DNA of 64,000 nt, taken from the NCBI GenBank assembly GCA_028869255.1, contig CP110972.1, positions 2,423,001 to 2,487,000 on the forward strand. Reading direction: 5' to 3'. Source of the DNA: Pseudomonas poae. Its GTDB lineage: Bacteria; Pseudomonadota; Gammaproteobacteria; Pseudomonadales; Pseudomonadaceae. A program made the position numbers and the translations under genes. This document shows positions 27,678 to 35,686 of this stretch, one piece after another. Positions within the stretch are counted from its first letter, which is position 1; each line of letters starts with the position of its first letter. Under the pieces are notes generated by a model, which ran no database searches, was not told the origin of the DNA, and saw only the letters and a program-made list of their open reading frames with translations.

Positions 27678-28979
27678 ATGGCGGTGCCGTTCACTCCATT
27701 CCCTATTTTCGCGCCGTATGAACATTGGAAGCCTGTTGGCGCAACCGATGTTCCGGAAAACCTAGCCGTCCGACGTAGACTCGACGACGTCGATCCAGCC
27801 TGCCAGGCGTACATGAGCATCCTGTACTGCTCGCATTTCCTGGAATATTCATCACACCGGTGGGCCCCAGCTTGGGCCAAGTCTCTCTATACCCAGACTT
27901 GCCGATTCCTCGAGCAGATGCTGAATTGGAGCTTTAATGCTGGCATTTCACTCTTGGCCTGGGAGACGCCGCATTTCCTGCAGTTTCTCGAATTTCTATG
28001 CTATCCCCCGATTTCATGGTGTTCAGCATCGTCACACACCAAATACGGAGGGACTGCAGGACAGGCCTTCAAAACCCGGCCCATCAATGATCGATGGAAG
28101 CTCTTTTACCGACATATTGACAGTGCGGGTGCTGCCAAGCCTACCCGCAGAGACATGCAGCGGTGCGCTAAGATCGTGAGGGATTTCTTCGATTTCTACA
28201 TCTCGGATATCACCCCCGAAACTTTCTCCGACAATCGCTCGGCAAATTTTTCGGACACCGGCTCATCAGCCCGTTCTGTAGAGAAAGCTCCAACGACAGC
28301 CAGAAATACCGCCAAAAACGACGCTATAAATAGCCACACAGGCAATGCTTCACCTTCCCAGCTCAGAGTGAACTGCGCCCAAGCCGCCCCGACGGGTCTC
28401 TTCAAAACCTTGGCTCAAAGCCGGCCATTAGTGACCCACGAGCCTCACGAGCTGGATTGGGCATTCCAGCAACTGGTGGACGGTACCGTTCCGATATTAC
28501 GGTCAGAGCAGATACTCTTCTACATGGCAATTGCCCGATTTTCCCGTATAAAAATTTCGCATGTACATTCCTTGAGCCAGTTTCAAAGGAACTCAGACAG
28601 TGGCTGGACTTTCGAGAACGGGCTGCCATCTGGGGCTGTAATGGAACTTACCTCCGAATTTTCGGCTCATCTGGAGCGTTACCTCGGATGGTACTCAATT
28701 GATCTTTGTGAACCATTGCCAGTACTGCCGGCTTTCCCTTCGAATGACGGCAGCATCAGTTATGCGACTGATACGCTCAAGTCGCACCTCAAACAATTTC
28801 GCAAACGGCTGGCAAGTGCGGCTAGCGTTTGTGCTGACTCGGCGATCGCGAGAGCGGAAACTAATTTCGCAGGCATGACATTCACCACGATTCGACGATC
28901 GACAATATTTACTTGGAAGACCTATGGGGCAGAGTTCGTTGCTCAGCGTCGTCGCGAATGGGTCAAACGTTCCAGGTAG
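27678..28979 (+). CDS. unknown protein with an integrase-like N-terminal region
   Basis: 433 residues, soluble. The region from about 35 to 140 (AWAKSLYTQTCRFLEQMLNW, LAWETPHFLQFLEFLCYPPI and RPINDRWKLFYR) recalls the SAM-like core-binding domain of tyrosine recombinases that occur in pairs or triplets on Pseudomonas islands. I cannot find the catalytic Arg..HxxR..Tyr set, so this is not a working integrase by itself. A Ser/Thr/Asn-rich linker lies at about 175-240. GGGAG five bases before ATG 27678 supports the start. It is the first gene of the accessory region. Function unknown; a DNA-binding accessory or degenerate recombinase is my guess. Confidence 0.45.
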   Translation: MAVPFTPFPIFAPYEHWKPVGATDVPENLAVRRRLDDVDPACQAYMSILYCSHFLEYSSHRWAPAWAKSLYTQTCRFLEQMLNWSFNAGISLLAWETPHFLQFLEFLCYPPISWCSASSHTKYGGTAGQAFKTRPINDRWKLFYRHIDSAGAAKPTRRDMQRCAKIVRDFFDFYISDITPETFSDNRSANFSDTGSSARSVEKAPTTARNTAKNDAINSHTGNASPSQLRVNCAQAAPTGLFKTLAQSRPLVTHEPHELDWAFQQLVDGTVPILRSEQILFYMAIARFSRIKISHVHSLSQFQRNSDSGWTFENGLPSGAVMELTSEFSAHLERYLGWYSIDLCEPLPVLPAFPSNDGSISYATDTLKSHLKQFRKRLASAASVCADSAIARAETNFAGMTFTTIRRSTIFTWKTYGAEFVAQRRREWVKRSR

Positions 28980-29296
28980 TCACTGGTTGAATCTTCATGA
29001 GAGATCGCCAGATATGGCTTCGCTGCCTTCAATTGGCGTGGCTCTAAGAGCACGGCTGTCGTGAATCAAGCCGCCCGCTGGGCGCGCGTCTTGACCCTGG
29101 CGGGCTTACATCCTCACGCCTGCGCGCTCCGCTTACGATCGCCATCAAGGGAAATCTTTGCCTGGGTCAGATGTGCTACAACCAGCCGGCGACTTGGCTG
29201 CCTCGGCTGATTGCAGATTGCAGATTGCTGAGGGCACGGCGGATTGGGTAGTAGTATTCCCTGGCCCACAGCACCCGATTCAGCAGGAGTTGTTGG
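28980..29296. other. intergenic stretch, no gene supported
   Basis: 317 bases. A GC-rich block at about 29060-29140 with CCGCCCGCTGGGCGCGCG and CCCTGGCGGGCTT contrasts with its AT-richer surroundings and may be a remnant of other DNA. A plus-strand frame is open across 29158-29427, but it opposes the better supported 40-aa gene and has no ribosome binding site I trust. Confidence 0.3.
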
Positions 29297-29419
29297 TTAA
29301 CGCCGGTCTGTCTGATCTTTTCGGTTCACAGGGCGTTCCTCAGAGCGTCGGTGATACTCAGTGGTTGGCGGCGGCGGTGTCTTGTTTTCCTGATTCTTGG
29401 GTTTCTGATCGTTACTCAT
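29297..29419 (-). CDS. 40-aa charged, proline-containing small protein
   Basis: Starts at ATG 29419, which overlaps the stop of the upstream three-TM gene as ATGA, with GGAG about 8 bases upstream. The product is very hydrophilic: MSNDQKPKNQENKT, a run PPPP, then EYHRRSEERPVNRKDQTDRR. No Cys, Trp or Phe; probably disordered and basic at the end. The tight coupling to the membrane protein, and that gene's divergence from a CHAT protease, suggest it belongs to that cassette, perhaps as an inhibitor or a protease substrate. This is inference; no family is known to me. Confidence 0.6.
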   Translation of the reverse strand: MSNDQKPKNQENKTPPPPTTEYHRRSEERPVNRKDQTDRR

Positions 29420-30027
29420 GCAAATAGCTCCTTGCCGATGTTTATTGCTGCCAACAGTGACAACGCCCAGGCGGCGTAGACCATCTCGTTGTAGGCAAAA
29501 TCTAGAGGTATGGATTTCTCGTCGATGGCTGACTTCAATTTTTCCAACGTATCTATGTAGCAGTTGTAGACATGCTGCTGGTGATCTGATGCATCAGCCG
29601 CTTTAAGCCATTCTACAGTCGTACGACTGGATGGTAGCGTTGGGCAGTCTCGAATCCTCAAGGCGCTCAGGGCATGGCCCCACGAGCACACCACACAGAA
29701 AGCTGCAGCGAAAAAGCACCCAAGCGCAATGAAGTCCCACGGGCCGTTGAGAGTGAAGAGCACCCTCCCCTTGGCGCTGACGAGTGCCGTCAATGCGGCG
29801 ATTACCACCGAAACAGCGGTCAGGAACTTAGCGCATTTGTTTTCGAAGTGATCGAACCGGGCTTGCTCGTCCTTGTAACGATCTTTCAGGTAAGCCAGGG
29901 TGTCGTCCATGAAGGTGTCCGTCTGGCCGTCTTCAATTTGGAGGCGGCGGGTCTCAAAAATACTGGTCAAGCGAAGCGCGGATAAGCCAAGCTGCCACTT
30001 CAACGCCATGGGGTTGGGGGAAGTCAT
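29416..30027 (-). CDS. three-TM membrane protein, SLATT-like layout
   Basis: 203 residues. An N-terminal amphipathic region (about 15-66, with FMDDTLAYLKDRYKDEQARF) is followed by two closely spaced helices (about 68-86 FLTAVSVVIAALTALVSAK; 98-118 DFIALGCFFAAAFCVVCSWG), a cytosolic helical part, and a third helix at about 183-200. This arrangement resembles the SLATT-type pore-forming effectors of bacterial conflict systems, but I see no sequence proof of membership. It is divergent from the CHAT protease, the start codons sharing CATG at 30025-30028, and it is coupled to the 40-aa gene. A likely reading is a membrane effector set loose by the protease. The start may instead be an internal ATG (30009). 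Confidence 0.65.
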   Translation of the reverse strand: MTSPNPMALKWQLGLSALRLTSIFETRRLQIEDGQTDTFMDDTLAYLKDRYKDEQARFDHFENKCAKFLTAVSVVIAALTALVSAKGRVLFTLNGPWDFIALGCFFAAAFCVVCSWGHALSALRIRDCPTLPSSRTTVEWLKAADASDHQQHVYNCYIDTLEKLKSAIDEKSIPLDFAYNEMVYAAWALSLLAAINIGKELFA

Positions 30028-31111
30028 GAGCTCAAATCACTATCGCAGTTTATTGCGTGGCCACCAGCAGCGAATCGCTCGCCTGAGAGAGTCACACTCG
30101 CGAAAAATCCATGAAGCGGCGAAGCATGGTGAATCCGCACGAAAGGCCGCGGTGGAGGCAACCCGGGCTCAGTCTGCTTCGACCGCCAAAACAAAGCAAC
30201 AGCAGGCTCAACGGTACGACGGTCAAAGAACCAAGGCCGAGACAGATGCTGCAAAAATCATCGCAGAGATTAACCGCGAGATGGTTCGCCTCACTGCCGA
30301 TCAGCAGCGACTAGACAAGGCCCTGGAACGTGAGCAGATTAACGAAGCTCGTAAGCTCAAGGCTGAGCAGGCACGTCTTCAACGGAAAACCCTCCAGGGA
30401 GCCCAAGCGCAGAGTCGCCAGCTCGGTTCTCTTCAAGTTGGTCTCGCCCACCAGGTGGCTCGGGCAGAAGAGCTTGAACGCGAGTTAGCAAAGCTTCAGG
30501 AACTGCCTGAGCAAATCCAGATTCTGTTCTTCGGTGCTGATCCCGGCCGTAAATCTCAGAAAGCGTTGGATCTGCAAAACGAGATTCGTCAGGTGAACGC
30601 CCATATTCGCGCCTCGAAACACCGCGACGCCCTAAAAGTTGATTCGCACTGGGCAGTGCAAGCTGAAGACATACTTCAAGCTCTGGATGAAAGCGAGCCC
30701 GCTGTCATCCACTTTAGTGGGCATGGCACCCCTGGTGGACACCTAGTGGTGGAGACACCTACTGGTGAGCCTCACGTGGTTCCCTTACAAGGGATGCTGC
30801 GCGCGGTGGTCGGAAGCAAAAGGTACCTAAAAGTCGCTGTATTCAACTGCTGCCACTCCCATGAATTGGCGGAACAATGTTCCAAGCACATTCTTGCCGC
30901 TATTGGCATGGATGGCGCTATCGCCGATGTCGCAGCAAAAGACTTCGCGGCGCGATTCTATGCGTCGATCGGCTTCGGACAGGGCGTTCTCCAGGCATTT
31001 GATAGGGCCGTCACGCAGCTAGAGATGAAGTACCCTGGTGAGGCTCATATCCCTCAACTCTATGTGAATCCGCTGGCGGGTGAAGGCGATCTGACGCTGG
31101 TCAAGCCCTGA
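30026..31111 (+). CDS. CHAT-domain (caspase-like) protease with N-terminal coiled coil
   Basis: 361 residues. Residues about 10-165 are a long charged coiled coil (REQINEARKLKAEQARLQRK and similar). From about 165 on lies a caspase-fold CHAT domain: ILFFGADPGRK, then AVIHFSGHG with the catalytic His (H233) and AVFNCCHS with the catalytic Cys (C276). The late part (FAARFYASIGFGQGVLQAFD) completes the fold as in other CHAT proteins. CHAT enzymes are Cys proteases that, in bacteria, activate gasdermins or cut other partners in defence. The divergent membrane protein and its 40-aa companion are the obvious candidates for substrate or effector. ATG 30026 gives the start; ATG 30008 in frame is possible. 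Confidence 0.8.
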   Translation: MSSNHYRSLLRGHQQRIARLRESHSRKIHEAAKHGESARKAAVEATRAQSASTAKTKQQQAQRYDGQRTKAETDAAKIIAEINREMVRLTADQQRLDKALEREQINEARKLKAEQARLQRKTLQGAQAQSRQLGSLQVGLAHQVARAEELERELAKLQELPEQIQILFFGADPGRKSQKALDLQNEIRQVNAHIRASKHRDALKVDSHWAVQAEDILQALDESEPAVIHFSGHGTPGGHLVVETPTGEPHVVPLQGMLRAVVGSKRYLKVAVFNCCHSHELAEQCSKHILAAIGMDGAIADVAAKDFAARFYASIGFGQGVLQAFDRAVTQLEMKYPGEAHIPQLYVNPLAGEGDLTLVKP

Positions 31112-31239
31112 TGCGGCAAATTCTGATAATCACAAGGAGCCAGCACCATAAAAGGAGTGCTTCGGCTCCTGTAAAGAAGGCGACCGGTACAGCAAGGAAT
31201 TTTCGCGCAATGCCTGAGCAGGCATGTAGGCCCCAGGCA

Positions 31240-31851
31240 TTACAAGCCAAGATCTCGTGCGAATAGCTTGCAGCGAAGGGCATCTGTTACCAGCCCATCT
31301 TTAACGAGTTTTTCCAGTAACGCGTAAGTAAAATCGACCCATGAAGCGACTGAGTGATTCCAGGTCGTGTCAGGAGTCCAGATGAAAGCCTGTCGATCAA
31401 GTTGTGCTTTCAGATGTGCAAGCGTTCTTATTGCTACAGCGCCCTTCCCTTCAAGGATCTCCGCTGGTTGAGCAAATGCTGGTGAGGGTGACCTTAAGGC
31501 CCTTCGTAGGTGATCGTGATAACTTAGCGTCGAGGTGAATTTTTCCAGAATAACTTCGAACATCGAAGATATATCTTTCACTGAGTACGCTAAGCTCGCC
31601 GCCCGCCAGATTAAATTCACCTGTTCAATGTCAAACCCGTGCTCTAGCGAGGATTCTTGCACCCTGGAATAGAGGCTACGAACCTCAAGAGGGATGCCCG
31701 TGCCAGCCGGCTTGTAAGCATTTTTTGCCTGATTGACATCCGTCCTCTTCCATTTCTGCTTATTATCTACAGCAGCGGAAAGTGATACGATTTGACGCAT
31801 TTCGGCAACGGTGAATTTGCGGCTTTGATTCTGCCTAAACCCCGACTTCAT
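31240..31851 (-). CDS. unknown protein (203 aa) with a DLGL C-terminus
   Basis: Soluble, mostly helical and basic at the N-terminus (MKSGFRQNQSRKFTVAEMRQ). It has no membrane segment and no catalytic motif I recognise. The C-terminal ALLEKLVKDGLVTDALRCKL then FARDLGL resembles the end of the 128-aa protein at 54612-54998 (VLKRLVEEKAVPVELTDILF then SIDLGL), so they may share a short domain. It sits behind an unusual symmetric four-box element 28 bases before its start, so it is probably tightly regulated. Function unknown. Confidence 0.55.
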   Translation of the reverse strand: MKSGFRQNQSRKFTVAEMRQIVSLSAAVDNKQKWKRTDVNQAKNAYKPAGTGIPLEVRSLYSRVQESSLEHGFDIEQVNLIWRAASLAYSVKDISSMFEVILEKFTSTLSYHDHLRRALRSPSPAFAQPAEILEGKGAVAIRTLAHLKAQLDRQAFIWTPDTTWNHSVASWVDFTYALLEKLVKDGLVTDALRCKLFARDLGL

Positions 31852-31878
31852 CTCACACCCTCACGTCAATTTAGGTGG

Positions 31879-31941
31879 GTGTAAACCAGTTTTCCATACT
31901 GTAAACCTTCGTGGTTTACAGTATAAAAAGCAGGTTTACAT
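31879..31941. promoter_or_regulatory. symmetric four-box operator-like element
   Basis: Four copies of a 9-base box: GTGTAAACC (31879-31887), CTGTAAACC (31899-31907), GGTTTACAG (31913-31921), GGTTTACAT (31933-31941). The two inner boxes form a perfect 11-base inverted repeat, TACTGTAAACC / GGTTTACAGTA. Gaps are 11, 5 and 11 bases, so the whole is mirror-symmetric with 20-bp spacing (two helical turns) between outer and inner boxes. It lies just upstream of the 203-aa gene (start 31851) and fits cooperative binding of two dimers. Confidence 0.75.
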
Positions 31942-32025
31942 CATTAGGGGTGTGGCTGACTTGCCAGCCCTGAGGTGAATCACGCTCGACATCTGACACG
32001 CCTCTAAAGCGCTGCTTGACGACAA

Positions 32026-32244
32026 TCAGGCCACAAACCCATGCTCCAAGCGCCTGATGTACTCAATGGCCGTATCAGTTTCGAGCCTTTTTGTGACCAT
32101 GGCCTCTGGAGCTTTGCCGCCAAACGCTTTCAGCGGGCCCGACATCCAGCGCCGAGCTGCATCAAGATCGCCGCCGAACAGACCCGTTGCTGCATCGAGC
32201 ACTTCTGAATAGCGGGCGCGTTGATCAGGGGGCAAATTGCTCAT
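32026..32244 (-). CDS. MbcA/ParS/Xre antitoxin toxin-binding domain protein (DUF2384), orphan
   Basis: 72 residues: LDAATGLFGGDLDAARRWMS and KAPEAMVTKRLETDTAIEYI are the DUF2384 core that contacts RES-type ADP-ribosyl toxins. GAGAGA-like purines precede the ATG at 32244. The usual Xre DNA-binding half is missing and no RES toxin is found on either side, so this is either an orphan immunity factor or a leftover of a toxin-antitoxin pair. Confidence 0.7.
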   Translation of the reverse strand: MSNLPPDQRARYSEVLDAATGLFGGDLDAARRWMSGPLKAFGGKAPEAMVTKRLETDTAIEYIRRLEHGFVA

Positions 32245-32551
32245 TGAGAGATTCCGTCTGGGTTAGCAGCCCTCCGTCGAAGGCTGATTTGCTTGGATGA
32301 TTGCCTTGGCTCTGGGCCCGCATACGAGTTGGCCTGAGCGGTATTTCAAATGCCTTGCCAAACTGTTTGCCCAGGGCGAAGTCAGGGATAGTGCACTATG
32401 TAACGGTCTGTGAGCCGCGTTTCGTACCCCCTTGGTTAGGCACCGCGTCGAACCGGCCACTGCGGACGTGCAGCCCCCGCGGAGATGCTGCTGCCCGCCA
32501 CAACCATTCGGCCAAGGGCCAGGACGCGACGGCTTTGGGAACTCAATTTAC
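32245..32551. other. intergenic stretch, nothing recognised
   Basis: 307 bases between the antitoxin-like gene and the next unknown gene. Short open frames exist on both strands but have neither ribosome binding sites nor family resemblance. Confidence 0.3.
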
Positions 32552-32980
32552 TCAAGGAGTCAGCCCGATCTCCTTGAGAGCTTTTAATGCCTCAGCGTCT
32601 TCGACTCGAGATATGTCCGAGCGCGTCCAATTCCAAATCTCTGCCTTGAAGATTTCGCTTGACCGGAAAGGCATCGTAGAAATGGCATCAAGCATGCCAA
32701 CCCGGGAGTTTTGATAACGATCAACGTCGTCCAACTGCAAAAAATAGCAGTTGCTGCATGTTGAAAACTCGATCCTAGCTGACGCGCGAAGGTGTAGGTG
32801 TTCATGTAATAACGCCAAGGCGAAGCCTGAGCATCGAACAGCGTCCATAGCAACCACGAAACGATTAGGGCAAAGAGGCACATCATGCCGAGCCGCCCGT
32901 TCGTAGCGCTCCCATGAAAGCTGCCCCTCATCCAGGTCGATCTCGCCTGCCTGCCTTACGACTTCCCCAGTATGTTCCAT
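32552..32980 (-). CDS. unknown protein (142 aa)
   Basis: A soluble, slightly acidic protein. The middle holds AMDAVRCSGFALALLHEHLH and STCSNCYFLQLDDVDRYQNS, the latter with a C-x-x-C pair; the end is SRVEDAEALKALKEIGLTP. I prefer this frame over the overlapping -1 frame (32584-32931) because its composition is more protein-like and it ends cleanly. The ribosome binding site is weak. No family recognised. Confidence 0.45.
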   Translation of the reverse strand: MEHTGEVVRQAGEIDLDEGQLSWERYERAARHDVPLCPNRFVVAMDAVRCSGFALALLHEHLHLRASARIEFSTCSNCYFLQLDDVDRYQNSRVGMLDAISTMPFRSSEIFKAEIWNWTRSDISRVEDAEALKALKEIGLTP

Positions 32981-33215
32981 GCTTCACCGTCTCAGTCTGC
33001 CTAAGGATCAGGGTACACCCGATTCTCTTCGATCGCCTCTCCCAAGGTGCCTACCGGGCAATGATGGTCTGCCAGCTACGGTTAGCCATACGGAAACGTT
33101 CTCCGATTGTCGCTGTAACCTCGCGACATGCCTCCATGGAGACTGAAATGTATATCCGTTGGCATGCCGACTATTGACCTACAAAACGAGTCGAAAAGGT
33201 AAAATCTTGAAAAAT

Positions 33216-33872
33216 TCAAAGGTTCAGGGTCGGCTCTTTCTTTATTAGTTCCTTACCCTTTCGCTTGTCCGCGGGAAGCAAACCAATCAGTTCATTATGG
33301 CATACTCTATTCTGCTCCATGGATTGCGACACTGCTTCATGCAAGTCCTTGGTCATAGAGTCAAGCTTAGCTATCCAAGCGGAACCAATAAGTGTATTCG
33401 CCTCAGGCTTAGAGAGCTTTTGCGCAGAACCTTTTTTAATAAGAAAACTTTGTAGCTCACGATATTCGATGTCTCTAATACGCGAAACCGATAGTGCGGA
33501 CTTTGCAACCCATTCAGCATGAATAAGGCTTTCGATCAGCTCACCATGATTCCTACCGAGACTCGCAAACAAACCTGGGAGGTCTTGCTCTAGTGATGAT
33601 GACATGGAAATATCAACAACATTCACCTGAAACCATTCCAACTTCACGCCATCTTCAGTTATTTTTCCTTTAATCTTTGAACATATCTGGGAGTAGTGCT
33701 TGCAGAGCATAGCCGCCCGCAAAATAACTGCCTCACGATCCGCTTCCCGCTGCTTGTCCTCGCGCCTTTCTTGCCAGTGCGTAGCACCGCGGGCACCCGC
33801 GTAAGCACCGGCGAGGGCCGAGAAGAATGCGATGCCGCAGTTTATGATTAGGTCGGGCGTTTCCAAGCTCAT
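33216..33872 (-). CDS. single-TM anchored protein of unknown function (218 aa)
   Basis: One N-terminal hydrophobic segment (about 7-25, DLIINCGIAFFSALAGAYAG) is followed by a basic/acidic stretch (WQERREDKQREADREAVILR) and about 170 residues of soluble helical protein. The topology suggests a cytosolic domain anchored at the inner membrane. The DNA is AT rich, like the kinase gene upstream, pointing to a shared foreign origin. No ortholog family recognised. Confidence 0.5.
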   Translation of the reverse strand: MSLETPDLIINCGIAFFSALAGAYAGARGATHWQERREDKQREADREAVILRAAMLCKHYSQICSKIKGKITEDGVKLEWFQVNVVDISMSSSLEQDLPGLFASLGRNHGELIESLIHAEWVAKSALSVSRIRDIEYRELQSFLIKKGSAQKLSKPEANTLIGSAWIAKLDSMTKDLHEAVSQSMEQNRVCHNELIGLLPADKRKGKELIKKEPTLNL

Positions 33873-34117
33873 TTAACTGAGTCCATTTTCAAAGCCACAT
33901 CATGCCATACCACTGGTTTCTAGCCTATCTGCGGGCCGCCATATTCTCATGCTGCATGGCCCAGCTAGGGCGGGATCGCCACTAACGAGAGGTCACTACC
34001 GAACGCGCGCGATTTTGACCGGAGGCTCAAGCTACCGCACCGCATATCGACTGTGCCGGGGTAACGAAGTAGAAAGCTTGTCCTCAAGAGCGCCAAGGCA
34101 GCGAGGAAAATGGATCG

Positions 34118-35236
34118 CTATCCGAATCGACTTTGAAGCCGCTTCCACTTATTCGCAAGGTAGGGCCACTCCTCCTCTAGCGAACCACGTGAGGCGTTAC
34201 TGTCAAAATACTTTATAAGGTAGTTTAGTTGATCGTGAGCCTTTTCACATCGGCTTTTTATAAGGTCGAGAGTTAATTCTCTAACATCAAGCATGCTCGG
34301 CCTGCAGCTAGGCTCAATTGAAAGCATTTTTTCGATCACTATCTTTATGTCTATATCAATCTCAACTGGCGCACTAAGGGGGCAATTGCGGGCTATCCAT
34401 TTTTTCCAACTTTGTGAGCGCGTCCATTTCGAAGGCTGCCCTAATAAAGGAGTTGGCCACACTTCAGCCGTGCGGATGCCGGCTGGATGAAAACCGCCGG
34501 TCAGCAGCTCATGAAAAATGACGCCAAGTGCAAATACATCGGTTTTTTCGGAGAGCATGGATTTTTGCCATTGCTCTGGTGCCATGTATGGTCTTGACCC
34601 ATCGAATACCGGTGGGGTATTCATGAACGCGTTCGCGAGACCAAAATCGGCAATCATTGCCACTTGATAGATATCAAGATCCGGCAGCCCAGTGATAACC
34701 GTTTCAAAATCACGCACAAAGATGTTGGCCGGTTTCAAGTCTTGGTGAGCTGTAAGCCCACGATCATAGCAATGGATTAAACCAGAGCAACAATAGACGA
34801 TTAGTGACAGCTGCCGGATATCACTGCGTCCCGACATATAACCGCATAAGTCACCGTCCCAATATCGGAACAGCGCTACTGGAACACCCAAGACTTCGCG
34901 CATATCGAAGCACCAGTGCACAAATGTGTGGTGGGAGAAATGAAGCTGGAGAGCCAGCTCGCAGAGAAAACGCCTGTTCATTTCCCCAACAGAGACAGTC
35001 TCGTGCTTACGAGGCACTTTGGCGCATACATAGCGAGGATTGACTGCCTCTCCTTGATCCAAGACGAAGATGACACCACACAAACCGTTCAGGCGCTTGA
35101 CTACCACCCCGCGATTGCCCAGCGTGACCGCCATCATCAACTCTTGCTCGTCGTCACTGAGGTCGTAAAAAGACGGGAGTTGCATAAGTACTGTGCTCCA
35201 TCCGTAGAGATATTCAACCAGACTTAGGTTTCCCAT
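34118..35236 (-). CDS. Hanks-type serine/threonine protein kinase
   Basis: 372 residues. N-lobe: a glycine-containing strand pair near TLGNRGVVVKRLNGLCGVIF, ATP-binding Lys in RYVCAKVPRK and a candidate helix-C Glu in NRRFLCELALQ. C-lobe: catalytic loop HQDLKPANIF (Asp and Asn present, the usual HRD Arg replaced by Gln), DFG in MIADFGLANAF, MAPEQW, and DVFALGVIFHELLTGGFHP. So it is catalytically plausible but of the non-RD type, not switched by activation-loop phosphorylation. About 100 residues after the kinase core are basic and helical; there is no transmembrane segment. Start: ATG 35236, or TTG 35260 in frame. Kinases of this kind occur in phage defence islands (for example Stk2-like), but no partner is proven. 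Confidence 0.8.
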   Translation of the reverse strand: MGNLSLVEYLYGWSTVLMQLPSFYDLSDDEQELMMAVTLGNRGVVVKRLNGLCGVIFVLDQGEAVNPRYVCAKVPRKHETVSVGEMNRRFLCELALQLHFSHHTFVHWCFDMREVLGVPVALFRYWDGDLCGYMSGRSDIRQLSLIVYCCSGLIHCYDRGLTAHQDLKPANIFVRDFETVITGLPDLDIYQVAMIADFGLANAFMNTPPVFDGSRPYMAPEQWQKSMLSEKTDVFALGVIFHELLTGGFHPAGIRTAEVWPTPLLGQPSKWTRSQSWKKWIARNCPLSAPVEIDIDIKIVIEKMLSIEPSCRPSMLDVRELTLDLIKSRCEKAHDQLNYLIKYFDSNASRGSLEEEWPYLANKWKRLQSRFG

Positions 35237-35686
35237 CAATCGGCGAGCGATGAGTCCCAAGATGGTCTAGCTTACCTGGAATGTAATTGAAGATTTTGCC
35301 AAGCGTTCAGCCTACCTAGGCGGCCAACAGCTTGCACTCCTAAGCTGTGAGATCCATGCGCGGATTGCCCCCGGCACCAACGATACCGGAAGTTTGGTCA
35401 GCCCAGCCCAGGTGGCCTCCCCCAGCCGAGAAACCAGGGAAGCACTTCGGTAATACCGCCGTAAAAAAATGTAGTGTGATGCAACACCATTGCGACGGAA
35501 GCACAGTTCTAAAAAGAGGCGCCTCACGCTTAGCAGTCGAAAGATTCTTCTAGGGACAAAAAGGTAGCGGCATGCGCAAAAACCTCGCGGATTAGCATGG
35601 ACTCACCACCCAGTTGCCAGCCTTCTGGCACATGTCTCAGAGGCGGGAGTTATCTATCAACATACTTGATCGCTGGAAGCCAAGAG
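35237..35686. other. intergenic stretch, nothing recognised
   Basis: 450 bases between the divergent kinase and HEPN-motif genes; both promoters must lie here. Short frames on either strand lack ribosome binding sites and family resemblance. Confidence 0.3.

Noticed and set aside
29158..29427. 89-codon plus-strand frame
   Set aside because: Opposes the better supported 40-aa gene and lacks a ribosome binding site.
32584..32931. 115-codon minus-strand frame overlapping the 142-aa gene
   Set aside because: Composition rich in Trp, Met and Arg/Ser in a shadow-like way; the alternative frame is more protein-like.
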